Below, in pieces: positions 11,301-23,000 of a stretch of DNA of 64,000 nucleotides. The translations under genes were made by a program, and so were the position numbers. The DNA comes from Gorsachius magnificus. Its lineage: Eukaryota > Chordata > Aves > Pelecaniformes > Ardeidae. A model generated the notes under the pieces. The model was not told the origin of the DNA and ran no database searches. It worked only from the letters and a program-made list of their open reading frames with translations. Location: positions 149,574,258 to 149,638,257 of the forward strand of contig CM067081.1 of the NCBI GenBank assembly GCA_034008185.1, written 5' to 3'. Positions within the stretch are counted from its first letter, which is position 1. The number at the start of each line of letters is the position of its first letter.

Positions 11301-14300
11301 TTAGGCACCCAATGACTTTAATGGATTAGGAATAAAAAAGATCAATCCAATGTATCCTTGTTTTCTGCTTTTTTTTGCTTAAAGGCGATTGATGGGAAGT
11401 TAAAAAAAATAAAAAACACCACTATCTGTACGCCCCGTCAAAGCTGCTTGTTGGAATGCACCTCAGATTCTGTTTTGGCCCAAAATATTCCCATACCCTT
11501 CTCCTCTCCTAAGTGCTCCCCGCAGTTTCAAAGTGCAAGGTGTATTCATATCCCAGCTACGGTGAGAGGCTTCCGCATAAGAAAGGCAGAGTGGGACAAA
11601 GCGGAATTCATAACTGGTAGGAAGCTGCATGTGGCTGGCAGGAGAAATTTGTAACAGAAAGGTACTGCCAAGGCTACAGAAATGAGAGAGAAGAAGCATT
11701 TCTTATTTTTCAAGCATCCAGCTTCCAGAACTAAGGTGCCAAGAGAGAACAAACTGTGGCTCAGCCACAATTCCAATTCTGAATATATTTCTAAAAGACT
11801 ACCTGGACAATGGTCTCTCCCCTCGACAAAGCAGTCTTTTGTAATAGCTGTATTTTTCTGTAAATTTTTAAGGCTTTTATTCCCAAAATAAATGATGAAC
11901 TACAAGCAGCCACCTGCACCAATGCTATGATTGCAAAAAGAGTTGTAGCTTAGATGTATTCTAAAGCGTCTTCCATCCTGCCGACAGCTTGTTGGACAGA
12001 TTATGTTATTGAGAGAATAAAGCATTTACTATGTCAGCAGGGTAATTATATCCAGAAAAAAACCCCACCACGTGAACATTCATAAAGTCTCTCCCCAAAA
12101 GTCAGTTACGTGCTAAAATAAAGAATGATGGCTGCATGAATAATCTCAACTCTAAACGAAGTTTCTCTTGCTAAACTCACAGCAACTTATCCTTTCCTCC
12201 CTATCTTCCTAAGGTGTCTGTCATCTTCTATCTTATCACTATGAACACAACGCAGCCCAGCGCTACCAACTTCTTTTCCTGGAAGAGTATTTGAGTGATT
12301 AGAGGTTTCTCTTTTGGTTTTTTTTGTTGTTTATGTGTTCTTTCCAATAACTCCATCACTCTTAATAGCAAGAGACATATTTTTTCCGCTACAAAGTTTG
12401 TCTAAGGCTTCCAGTGACAATTTCTACAGATACCAAAAAAGACTCCTGAAGTTCCCAAGCTTAAGCTGACTGCTGGAGCCCTGAAACTGAAGTAGAGGCA
12501 ACAAAATCATAACCTTAGCTTTTAAGTGTTAAATTGGTAAGACTCTTAAAGGTATCTAATGAGTAAAATATGTCTTTAACACATATAACATTAACATTTC
12601 CAGTGGCCTGAATAGGATCAACTAACCATTAAATTATTACTGAAGACTGCAAAGGCCACCCAGTAGCTCCAAACTGTACTGTAATTTTTGGATCAAAAAG
12701 GAAAGGAATTGTTTTATAAATATTTGATTGAACCATTTTCATTCTTTTGTACTAATTAAATTATTTTAAAATTCTTATTTATTATGACTTCCACAAATCC
12801 TTACATGAGAACCTCAGCAATCTACCAGTGAACTCTAGACTCGGACTAAAGATCAATTACTGATGGAATAAGATTGTAATGATTGCTATATCACATAGCT
12901 AAGGAATTTGCAATAACTCCATGCTTTCACAGGTTTTATTTAAAAAGTAATGTCCCATAGGTAGGTCACCATCTTGATTTAGAAAATCATTTAATTCACA
13001 GGGTTCAACAATGCAAAGCCCACCAAGACCAAGAAACTGGTTTTACTCGCACTGATGCTAAACATAATACTCTCAATCAGTGTGTATCAGAGTTTTGTCT
13101 GTAGTTTTATAGCAATTTTTTTTAAAAGTCAATCCAAATTAGTAACTGCAGCTGCTTCTAAGATGCATATAATCATCAACATATTTCGCATGTAACATAA
13201 TACAGCATTTTACCCATGAATTTTGAATGGTGTAGAAAGCAAAACTAGATCTCATAGTTTCTTGTAATGTGTATACATGCACATTCAAATACCCCCCAAA
13301 ATGTCAAAATAAGATAACCACAAAATTTTCTAAATCAAAACATGTGTTCTACAAATACATTACTTCTCCAGTTTGCACCAACCCAGGAATTTCAGCAAGT
13401 TCAAGTACAGAAATGAGCATTAGCCCTTGGTATTTTACTACTGCTAACAGAGGTATGAGATGACAGTTACTAAAACACCAGACCAGTCACAGAGTAATCT
13501 ATTCCACTGACAGATAAGGGAAATGAGCACATCAATCAATTCTTTTATGGGCAACTACAGGCCCTCGAAGTGACATGACAGGAAGCATATCTGGGTTTTA
13601 ATAGCATATATTTGCGTATTGTTGGGTAAAAACGAAAAACATTTCACTGCTACATTATCAAAACCCTCAAAGTGGTATTACTGAACCTAACAAGCAGTAA
13701 TGTTTAGAAAATCTAAGACATGAAAATGCAAATAATAAAAAATAAAATAAGAAAAAAATCCCAAACCGACCAATCCAGATTCAAGAAGAGAAGTTTCAGC
13801 AAACATCAGTGATGTACCTGCCAAGAATAGCGTACCAAATGGCATGCTTCTTTCCCAGGTAGGGTGTTGAATGTTTGAATATGCTAGTGGAAACTCAGCA
13901 GAACCCAAGAGACGTTGCTATCACTCACTTCATGAGTACAAGGCAAAGCCTCCCACTGAGTTCTGAAAGCAGGCCCTGGGAGGAATTCGCCTTCACAGAT
14001 GTTTTTGGAGGGTGCCTGGTGTCCTAGATCTGCCTTTGTGCTGGCTCCACTCTGTGACACTGAGTACCTGCCGTGTTTGACCATTAGCACACCTGGCATA
14101 GGCTGCTCCCTTTGCTCTAAGGAGACTTGCTTCATAGCTCCCTTACACATTCAAAAAGGCAATGACAACATCAAAGAATGACATGACATGCTGTTTATTG
14201 ATCAATTTGATTAGATTGTCATCAGCCCCAAAAAAATAGCAATCCAGCAGGTACTGCATTTAAATGAGGACTGTTTAGAGTAGCCTAACAGAAATTTCTG

Positions 14301-14534
14301 TGAGGAAAATCAAATTTTGAAACCAGCAAACTTTCCAGGAAAAAAGTCTGCTTTTATGTAGGTAACATTTAGTTTTGACATGCAATGTTTTGTAGGTTCA
14401 GACTTTTGGAAAACCTAAAGAAAATCAGCTTCTGATTACCAGTCTGAGGGAATTCTTGAATTTACTTTTTCTTCTATTGTTATGATTAGTACACCCCTCC
14501 ATTTTCACATGACAGAGGAAAAAAATCACAGTAT
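8397..14534. other. Intronic segment, nothing recognised
   Basis: AT-rich sequence with short A-runs (for example near 9362) and chance-length frames only. TTTAGGCACCCAATGACTTTAATGG near 11300 resembles another old sauropsid repeat phrase. No exon, RNA gene or young repeat was seen. Confidence 0.6.
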
Positions 14535-16400
14535 ATTCCAGTCCTGAGGAATCCCCCTTCTATTGCCATTACCTTTCAAAAATAATCAAAAGTGGTCTCA
14601 CAATGACAGAGGCAACTCCCTCAGCTCTCGTGAGTGCAGCCCATCAGGTCCTATGGACTTCTGTATGTCCATTTTGTTTACACGCTTTCCAAACTGATCG
14701 TCCCCTACCAAGGGTTAAGTCTTCATCACTCCAGACTTTCCCACCAGTCTCAGGGGCCTTGGATTCCTGAAGGATGGTCTTACCAGTAAAGGCTGAGGCA
14801 AAGAAGACATCAAGTACCTTGATCTTTTCCTGTCCTTTGTAACAAGGTCACCTACCGTACTCAGCAGCCATCCCACATTTACCCTCCTCTTCCTTTTACG
14901 GCTGATATACCTGTAGAAGCACTTTTTGTAGCCTTTCACACCCCTGTGTAGATTTGACTCCAGGTGGACTTTGGTTTTCCTACAGTGATAGTGTAGGACA
15001 GTGCCTCTGTAGTCTTCCTGGGTCGCTTGATCTTGTTTCCACCTATTGTATGCTTCCTTTTCAAAAATCTGAGTTTTGTCAGGAGCTCTGTGTTCAGCAA
15101 TGCAGGCCTCCAGCCACCTTCTATGTCCTGCATGTTGAGACCAACTGTTCCTGAGATTTGAGGTGGTGATTCTTGGGAAAAAACAACCAGCTTTCCTGTA
15201 CACACACACCCCCCACACACACACACTCCCCAGAACTGTTGCCCATAGGATTCTTCCTAGCAGATCCCTGACCAGACCAAAGTCTGCTCTCCTGAAATCC
15301 AGGGTTGTGATCCTGCTATTTGCCTTGCTCACTCTCAGGATCCTGAACTCTACCACCTCACGGCTGTTGCAGCCAAGGTGTGCCACAGCTTCAACATCCC
15401 TGACCAGTTCTTCCTGCTTTGCAAGTATGAGGTGTATCAGTGCTCTCCTCTTGTCAGCTCCTCAGTCACCTCTGGCAATAAGTTACCATCAATGCACTCC
15501 AGAAAATTCCTGGATTGCTTGTGACCTCCTGTATTGCCCTTCCAGCAGATATTGGGGTGGTTTAAGTCCCACATGAGGACCAGAGCCTTTGAACATGAGG
15601 CTTCTTTCAATTGTCTGAAGACGACCTCATCAACCTCTTAGTATTGATCAGAAGGTCTGCAGCCGACCCCTATTGCAAGGTCACCCACATAGGGCTTCCC
15701 TGTAGCCTGAACCTGTAAGGTCTCAGCTGGCTCAGAGGCAGAACTCCTAGGCAGAGCTCCATGCACTCCCACTGCTCCCTCACGTGAAAACTAACTCCCC
15801 CTGTTCTGTCCTAGCCTATCCTTCCTAAAGAGCTTACAGTGCTGCTGTTGTGTGAGCTATCCTACTATGTCTGCAATTCAGATGAGATTGTAGCCCTGAA
15901 ACTGCACACAGACACTTGACTCCTCCTGTCTGTTCCCTACACTACATGCATTAGCAGACAGACTCTTCAGATGGGTACTTGGTCATGCTTATTTCCCAGA
16001 AAAAGGAATGAAAGCTTTCCCTGTAATGCTGCCCTGTAGGCACTTCCTTATTGTGAGCGTAGGCTTGATGTGGGCCCCCTTCAGTACTGGGGATTAAGAC
16101 CTCTTTCCTCTCTGCAAAACCCCACACCCTTTGCTTATGAACTCAGTCCACCTCTTCCTCACTTTATTGTGGGTCATCATTCCCGTTCCCTACCACTCCT
16201 CATTTCAAGTTCTCACCCAGCTGTTGGTAAAGATGCTTTTGACCCACTCAGTAAGGTGGATCCCATCTCTCCCTAGAAGTCCTTGATACTCAAGGAGGAT
16301 CCCTTGAGTCATCCCTTATGGTCATAAAAGCAGAATCTCTGTTGAAACCAGCTGTGCAAACAGTTGTTCACCTGCAGAATCCACCCACTCCTCCTCAAGC
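14535..16400 (-). repeat. CR1 LINE fragment, ORF2 (endonuclease to start of reverse transcriptase)
   Basis: The minus strand contains recognisable CR1 ORF2 coding matter. VEFRILR and SRITTLDFRRADFGLVRDLL appear near 15386-15250, then YNRWKQDQATQEDYR, and GVKGYKKCFYRYISRKRKRR further on. Near 14700-14650 follows IGPDGLHSRELREL, from the start of the reverse transcriptase. Upstream, 15400-16400 matches the endonuclease and 5' part of ORF2. Frames shift and stops occur (the longest open piece is 223 codons, 14715-15386), so it is dead. A CA-rich run at 15199-15230 interrupts the coding sequence. Both the 3' half of the reverse transcriptase and the CR1 3' tail are missing. Most CR1 copies are short 3' ends, so an internal piece implies later deletion or rearrangement. 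It lies in the same orientation as CACNA1C transcription. Confidence 0.9.
15199..15230. repeat. CA-rich simple repeat inside the CR1 fragment
   Basis: Two (CA)n runs flank a short C-run. They replace coding sequence of the CR1 ORF2 linker and give a Val-Cys-Trp/Tyr-rich stretch when translated on the minus strand, which shows growth after insertion. Confidence 0.85.
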
Positions 16401-17144
16401 CGCACTGAAGAGAATTTCAATAAAAACATTTTTCTAATGCAAAGAAGCCAATCACTTCTAATTTGCCTCAAGCATGCAAAGAAGAGCAGTCAGGCCTGAG
16501 TCATGTTCCACTTACCACTTTGGTTAAAAACAAAATATGGAAGTTGGAGCAATCCAAAGCTGGTAGCAAAGGTAGCAATGTGTCCTAACATCCAGGGGAG
16601 AGAAGAGTTTTTGTCTAACAACTTTCTCTGGCAAACTTGCATGCCAAGGTCCCAGAAACCCATAAATTTTATGTTTTGAGCATTCAATGGAATAAATGCA
16701 AACAATAATAAGAAATCTAACCTCTGAACAAGATTTACAGAAGGACAAATAGCTCTTTCCTGTTGGGCTAGTTTAACCTCATTACATTAAACGGTCAAAA
16801 TTCTTCTCCGGCTTACAATCTCAGCACTAAAGTCCCAGGTAAATTCTAGCATCAGTGACAAAACTACCACTGGTGTCTTGCAGAAGGGACAATGCATGAA
16901 CCACCTGACTGTAATCAGGACATGTTCTAGCATCATGGGCTGGGTGCCTCTGGTTGAGACAAAAATTCTGAAACAGCAAAAGAAAAACCATTTTCAGTAA
17001 GCAGAGTAAGGAACACAAACTGGTACCAGTGCAACTGCAGTTGCGAACAGAAGATAATGAGCGCATCGGGAGTCTGGATAATGACTCAAAAGAGGAGATG
17101 AATTCAACAGGAATAGCTCTCTATTTCCCAACAAAAATCTGAAC

Positions 17145-17360
17145 CCCGGGCAACAATTTCCTTCCTTCCCTCTCCTTCCACACCTCTACAGCACACAGGA
17201 GGTCCACGGGAACACCGCAGCATCTCCAGTGAGCAACCAGCCTGTCGGTTCATGCCCTTCAGTGGCCGTAAGGCTACTGCAGAACTCTATCTATCAGAAC
17301 GACCCAGACAGAGCAGACAGGCTGAGCCTCGCTCATCAGCACAGCGTTGCCATGGCAATC
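17145..17360. promoter_or_regulatory. Candidate regulatory patch with RFX X-box
   Basis: GTTGCCATGGCAAT at 17346-17359 is a near-perfect palindromic X-box (canonical GTTGCCATGGCAAC), bound by RFX factors. The preceding 200 bases contain several CpGs and are clearly richer in GC than the flanks. RFX factors act in ciliated, neuronal and endocrine cells. Function here is inferred from motif and composition only. Confidence 0.35.
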
Positions 17361-19146
17361 AGCTGTTGCCAGGTAGCCTGCAACTAAGAGAAGACTGAGA
17401 ATTAGCAAGGCCTAAAAATAAAGATGTCGGGGGTTTTTTCCTAGATGTTCATGTGTAACAGGCAAAATAATAATAAAACTCCCTCAAGGTCTCGGCAGTT
17501 ACGGGGTGTTTATATTCCACAGGCTTTGATCACCTTTTAAAATTAGCACATTTTTCTAAGCAACAAAAACAACCAAAACATGACAGTGGGAAGATTTTCC
17601 AAATCAATGAAAACATGAGACTAAAAAGCAGGGAAGGAGATAAACTGTTCTGAATATTCAAAGAAACGGAGAGATAAAAGACTAAAAACCTTCTAAATCT
17701 CCACAGCAGCAGAGTCAGAAGGCATGGCAGCTCTGATGGTTTACATCATCTGTGTAGGAACTTTTCCTGAGAAAAAATGGATTTCATTTCCATCCCTAAA
17801 CATTCCCTAAGCATATGGACCCTATAAAATAGGAGAAAATGCAACTTAGAATATTGTGCAACCTAACGCATCAAGGGCTTTGGCATTCCCAGATTGAAGA
17901 CGTGATGGGAATACAGGATAAGCCACGTCTAACTGCAACAGGGTTTATGAAAGCAAATGTTGCAAAGGCTCATCACTAAGGAAGGAAAAGCTGTTGAAGT
18001 GAAAAATTCTTCAACAGAAGTTAATAAAAGTTGCAAATAAGAAAAAACAAAGGTGGCCTTCACTGCTTCTTCCTGGTCACTACATGAACACATGACAAAA
18101 AAAACCCAACCAAAACCCAAAGCCAAACACAACTCACCTCAGGGACACATGGAAAGACAGATCTGCAGCGCTTTTCTTCCCAGGAGCAAGTATTTTAGAG
18201 GAGAGCAAGCTGTAAGAGTCCCTGTAAACTAGAATATCAAAATCAAGTCTGATCCTATCTCCAGTGGTGTTTTACAGTTATTGACTCCAGGATCTGCATG
18301 GGTTTGTGCTACTGGATTTCCCAGAACCATTCCTTGGAGGTTTCAAGGGATAAACCCATGGCAGAAATACAGCAGGGTTGGGCCAAAATACTTGTCCAGC
18401 TGACTCCTTTCCCAGGAAAAACTAGATGAAGAATGAAATATTGAGTCTGAGTCCATTTCAATGTACAAAATAAACAATTCCTATGGGTTAACTAAAAAGG
18501 AATTTTACTTTTTTTTTTCCTCAAGTAAGGAAAATCTGAAGACACATTAATCCTTTCTACCAGGAAACATTTTTTTCTTCTTCTTTTTGTAAACTGAAAA
18601 CAAAATGTAATTACATAAACCAAAAAGGAATTATGGAATGGAAAGTAATTTCAGATTAAAATAACGTAAACTTTCAATGCTTAAGATGCTAAAATGAAAC
18701 AGTTTGGTTTTGAACATCGTTGCTTCAAATTAATAGTTTGGCAACAAAAAAGGATGTTCTAAAACGTCTCGATGTTGCAAAATCTGTATGTTTCAACAGC
18801 ATTGAAATCTGATCAAAATATTCAGTCCTCTTCTACTTCAAGCACCCAGCCCAGACAATATTTTCCCCCTAAATTCTATGCTGTACATGAGCCAGTGTTT
18901 AGAAAGACACATCACATCAGTTGCACTATGATGAAAATTATTCTCTCATTTTTCCTTTTTTTCCCCTCTCTCTCATTTCTCATAATATATCTTCTTCAGT
19001 GTGTATTAAGAATCAATGGCAAGTGGAAAATGTCACAATAAACACTTGATAGTGGCATGGTGGATTTGAGAAAGTGGAATAATATCCTTGTGCACAAGGG
19101 CCTTTGAAACAGTGACATAAAGAAGCAGTGGATTTACTGAGAATAT

Positions 19147-19166
19147 TCTAAAAATATATTTTTAGA
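19147..19166. repeat. Perfect 20-bp AT-rich palindrome, MEF2-like
   Basis: TCTAAAAATATATTTTTAGA is fully self-complementary. Each half contains CTAAAAATA, one base off the MEF2 consensus YTAWWWWTAR. MEF2 controls many muscle and neuronal genes, so a role in CACNA1C is plausible but unproven. Confidence 0.45.
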
Positions 19167-19936
19167 CACCCTACAAAGGCACTAAATAAAAAAAGGCCAA
19201 ATTTGAATGGAAAATTACTTCCAAAAATGCACAAGAACAATACAAAGAAAGCTAAAATAATGAGAGCTGGATTTCTTACTAGTGACTGTTTTCAGAAAGG
19301 ACTTAAAATTAAAATGTCTCTTCTAGTTAGAAGAATCATTCTTATCCTCTTCCCTTTGCTCTGGCATCCATCACTGAATTTTATACATTTTGACTTGCTG
19401 AGTATCAGATAGGATTAATTTATACAAACATAGCCAGACACACAGAACGCTTAATATAACTGTATCTTAACTCTGCTGATTTCAGCCTAGAATTTGATTT
19501 TCGTCTGGATGGGCTTCAGCTCCCATAAAAACACAAAGCAATTGTGAATATACTGACAATCTTTAAGGAAGCCACAAACTCAAATACTAAAAAAGTCTGA
19601 TGTGATTTTTAACTTCTTGTTGCATCCCCTTGGGAAACACAAATACCCATCCAGGGATGGTTTCCAGAGATACAATGTTTTCTGAAGTTCAAAAGAGTTA
19701 TTTTGAACACGCTGAGTTTCTTAGTTTTGTTTCTAAAATATAATTAGGGCTTCCTTAGCCAAGTTCTTACATATATGGAGGTGCCAGTTAGCAGCTCCCC
19801 TGAAGAGGAGCACGAAGTGGCATGACTTTATAAAGACATTCTGTTCTCTGTGCCACGCACGAGACTCCATTTGTCTCCACAGAGCTTAACTAGTTCGGGG
19901 GAAGCGCTTCCCCAAATCCCTCAGCAACACCCAAAC

Positions 19937-20073
19937 GGGGGGGGGCTGAACGCTGCTTTAGGTACACAGAGCAAAGCCCAGCAATGGATACTGGTTACAC
20001 TGGAGCACAGGTTCCTCACTTGGTATCACAGCAGCAAGCGGGAGGGTTGGGGCAGCGGGGTGAGGCAGAAGGG
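19937..20073 (+). other. G-rich patch with predicted G-quadruplex
   Basis: Nine consecutive Gs lie at 19937-19945. At 20040-20060 there is G3-A-G3-TT-G4-CAGC-G4, with another G3 at 20071-20073. This satisfies the usual quadruplex rule with loops of 1, 2 and 4 bases. The G strand is antisense to CACNA1C. Confidence 0.6.
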
Positions 20074-23000
20074 AGAGACGAGTTCTTGTTTCTAGTTTTA
20101 ACATGTACAGTACTAAGGGCAAATAAGGCAACAGCCATCATGAAGTGGTCTCATTACGTCTGTCTTATTTCTCCAGCACTTCTGTTGCCTATAGTAAGTC
20201 TTTCTTTTGGTATCTTTTAAAACTTAAAAAACAAAAAAACCAACCAAACAAACAAAAAAACCCCAAAACCCACAATGGCAGTAAAGTTCTCTTCTGCATA
20301 AAATAATTCTATCAAAATAGCAATGTTTTGCAGACATGTTGATATCAACTGAATTTTTGACAGAAAATTGTCAAAGCATTCCACTTCAGATATTGAACAT
20401 AGCAATTAATCTCCTTCTCATATTAAACTATTAATTGTATATGTAAAAATAACATATATTATACTTACTGAAATAGTACAATATAAAAGTGGAAATGAAA
20501 TTAATCAAAATGTTTTGATACGATTAAAATGACTGCTATATTTTGAATCTTCATTCAAAACATGTTGGATATATATTCCAACTTGAAATTATTTTCTACT
20601 CAAATTTTAGAATTTCCCATGGAAGAGAAAACCTGGTATTTTAGACATAAATAACTATCACACAGTCACATGAACCTTCTGGGGAATACAGTTGCAGCCC
20701 AGGAGCATTGGCCAAACTGAATACACTCAAGAAAAAGTGATTATTAATTTACCTCCAGAATACTGGCATTCAAATATCATTTAAATTCAAACAATTCTGT
20801 ATATAACCTTCTTCTAGCCTCAGTAAGTGTTTTATACCGTTTTTTTTAATCTACATTACATTTCATGGTTAAAACAACACCTACCCCAGGAAATACATGA
20901 AAAAAGCTGCCATAACATTAACTTAGTTCATTGCAAAATAGAAATAAAAGCTTGGTGTTCAGATAACAAATGAGAGGAGCAGGGGAAAGCATCTAGTTGG
21001 AGTCCCACACCAGGAAGCACGCAAACCACAACAAACATCTCTATTAATCCAAGATTTAGAGATTGCATACTGGAGGAAGAACTGCTGATGAGACCTGTAG
21101 CCAAAACAGGACCTAGATCTCGTTCTTGTGCAGCCCTAGAATGAGAATGCTCTGATCTCATCTCCCAGATTCTATTGGACCATTGTTCAGTTTGAGAAAA
21201 CTTAACACTTTTACAGTGCATTTAAGGTGATGTCATCTGAGGAAGTATTTTTTTATTCCAAATGTGTTGGAATTGCCTCCTGCATCACTTTCTCTCTTTT
21301 GAATAATTAAGTAACATGACCAGCTCTTACACCTGCAGTTAGGAAGAAAGGAGCACTTAGTCATTAAAAGACCAAATCTCTTTAAGATGTTACCATTAAC
21401 TATGAACAGAAGTTACATGGAGTATAGCAGCAGAGTATAAATTTAAAATAAAATGGGTATTCTGGAATACTTTCCCATGAGGACATATTCATCCTTTTCC
21501 TTCACTAGACTCTTCTAGGATTTTTGCTCAGTTGTAACTAATTCAGTAAGTTACAGGATACTCTACTCTTGTCCCTTGACTGGGTAAGAATTACAGAATT
21601 TCTGACCCAAAAATACAAATCTAAAATGGTTTTTACATGAATGCGTATATATTTTGATGCGAACAATTTTTTTTTGCCAGTTAAACTCTAATTAAACCTA
21701 ACACTTAGAGTAAAATCCTCCCTAGAATCATTGAATTGCAGCTAATTTCCACTAAAAACTTGTAATTGACTCAAATATACTTGAAAGATTCACAAATCTC
21801 TTTATGGTTTCTCCTCTACAAAGCAACCCATAAAAATAATTCTATCAACATGAACACTAGCTATACAAAATTGTTATCATTAATTGCCTTAGGTGCTGTT
21901 TTAAAATTTCTTCTTTCTATCAATGAGGAAGAAACATGCCTATCAAAGTCAGACAGGTTCATTTTTGGCTTATATATCAATTTATAAGTTTCCATTGAAA
22001 TGCCAGATCTGGAAGTTTATGGCACCTGTAAAACTACACTGAAACAATAAGCTTGTATAAGTTTCATTGAGAGTCAAATCTATGCTGCAGAATATTACTG
22101 ATGATGATGCGCAAGTAGGAAAGAATCAGGCTTGTCTTTCTGTGCTAAGTCTGCAAGGCTGACAGCAAAAATATCTGTAATCTAAATATATTTGATCTGA
22201 AGTTATATAGAGAGAAACATGACAACCTATCACATCTTTTTTCTTTTTAAACAAAGTCACATTTCTGAGAAATGCAATTTAAGGAGTCTTTCAAGTTTTG
22301 AGGTCTGAGTCAGTGATGAAAGCAGAAAGTGGGCATAATGAACATGCAAAGCTCCAGCAGGTATCTTCGGATTCAAGTCAATCATTTTATATGCCCCCTG
22401 GAAGGGTGGCTTTCCCTCAGAGAAGTGAGCAGAACTTTGTTCTTCAGGAGCGATCACCACCTCCTACCTCCTAGGAAGCTCTCAAAAATACGCTAGCAAT
22501 CAGCCTGTTGATCTGTCGAAGTAGTTCTGCACCATTTTCTTTCTGAGAATTACTTCATAAGAGAGGCCAGGAGACCTGCCAGCCTCCAGCCAGCTTCATT
22601 CCTGTCTCTCCATGCTACGGCTTCAACCAAATTTCTTTGCAACACCCACAGTGGTCCATTGTTTTTTTGTCTCAGAATGATTCGGGGTAGTACTACATAG
22701 GGATGGATGCATTTTGAAAACCGGGTACACTATTTTGAAAGGCTAAGATCACATAGACATCTATATTTTCTATTGTTTATTATTTTTAAATTATTCTAGA
22801 CTATCTCATTGAAACAGGCTCATCACCTTCAAACAAACTGTGTTACCCATATGGAATATTGGTAAGGCTTACAGGAAAACAACAAATTTACATATTGAAA
22901 GTGTTTGAAGTTTTGATTTCTTTTGTTTTTTGATCAGCAGATGAAGGACTTGATCACATATCTCCCACGCCTTGTGTATGCACTAATTTACACTAATCCG

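Noticed and set aside
15163..15576. 137-codon frame on the plus strand
   Set aside because: It is the antisense shadow of CR1 ORF2, which is coding on the minus strand.
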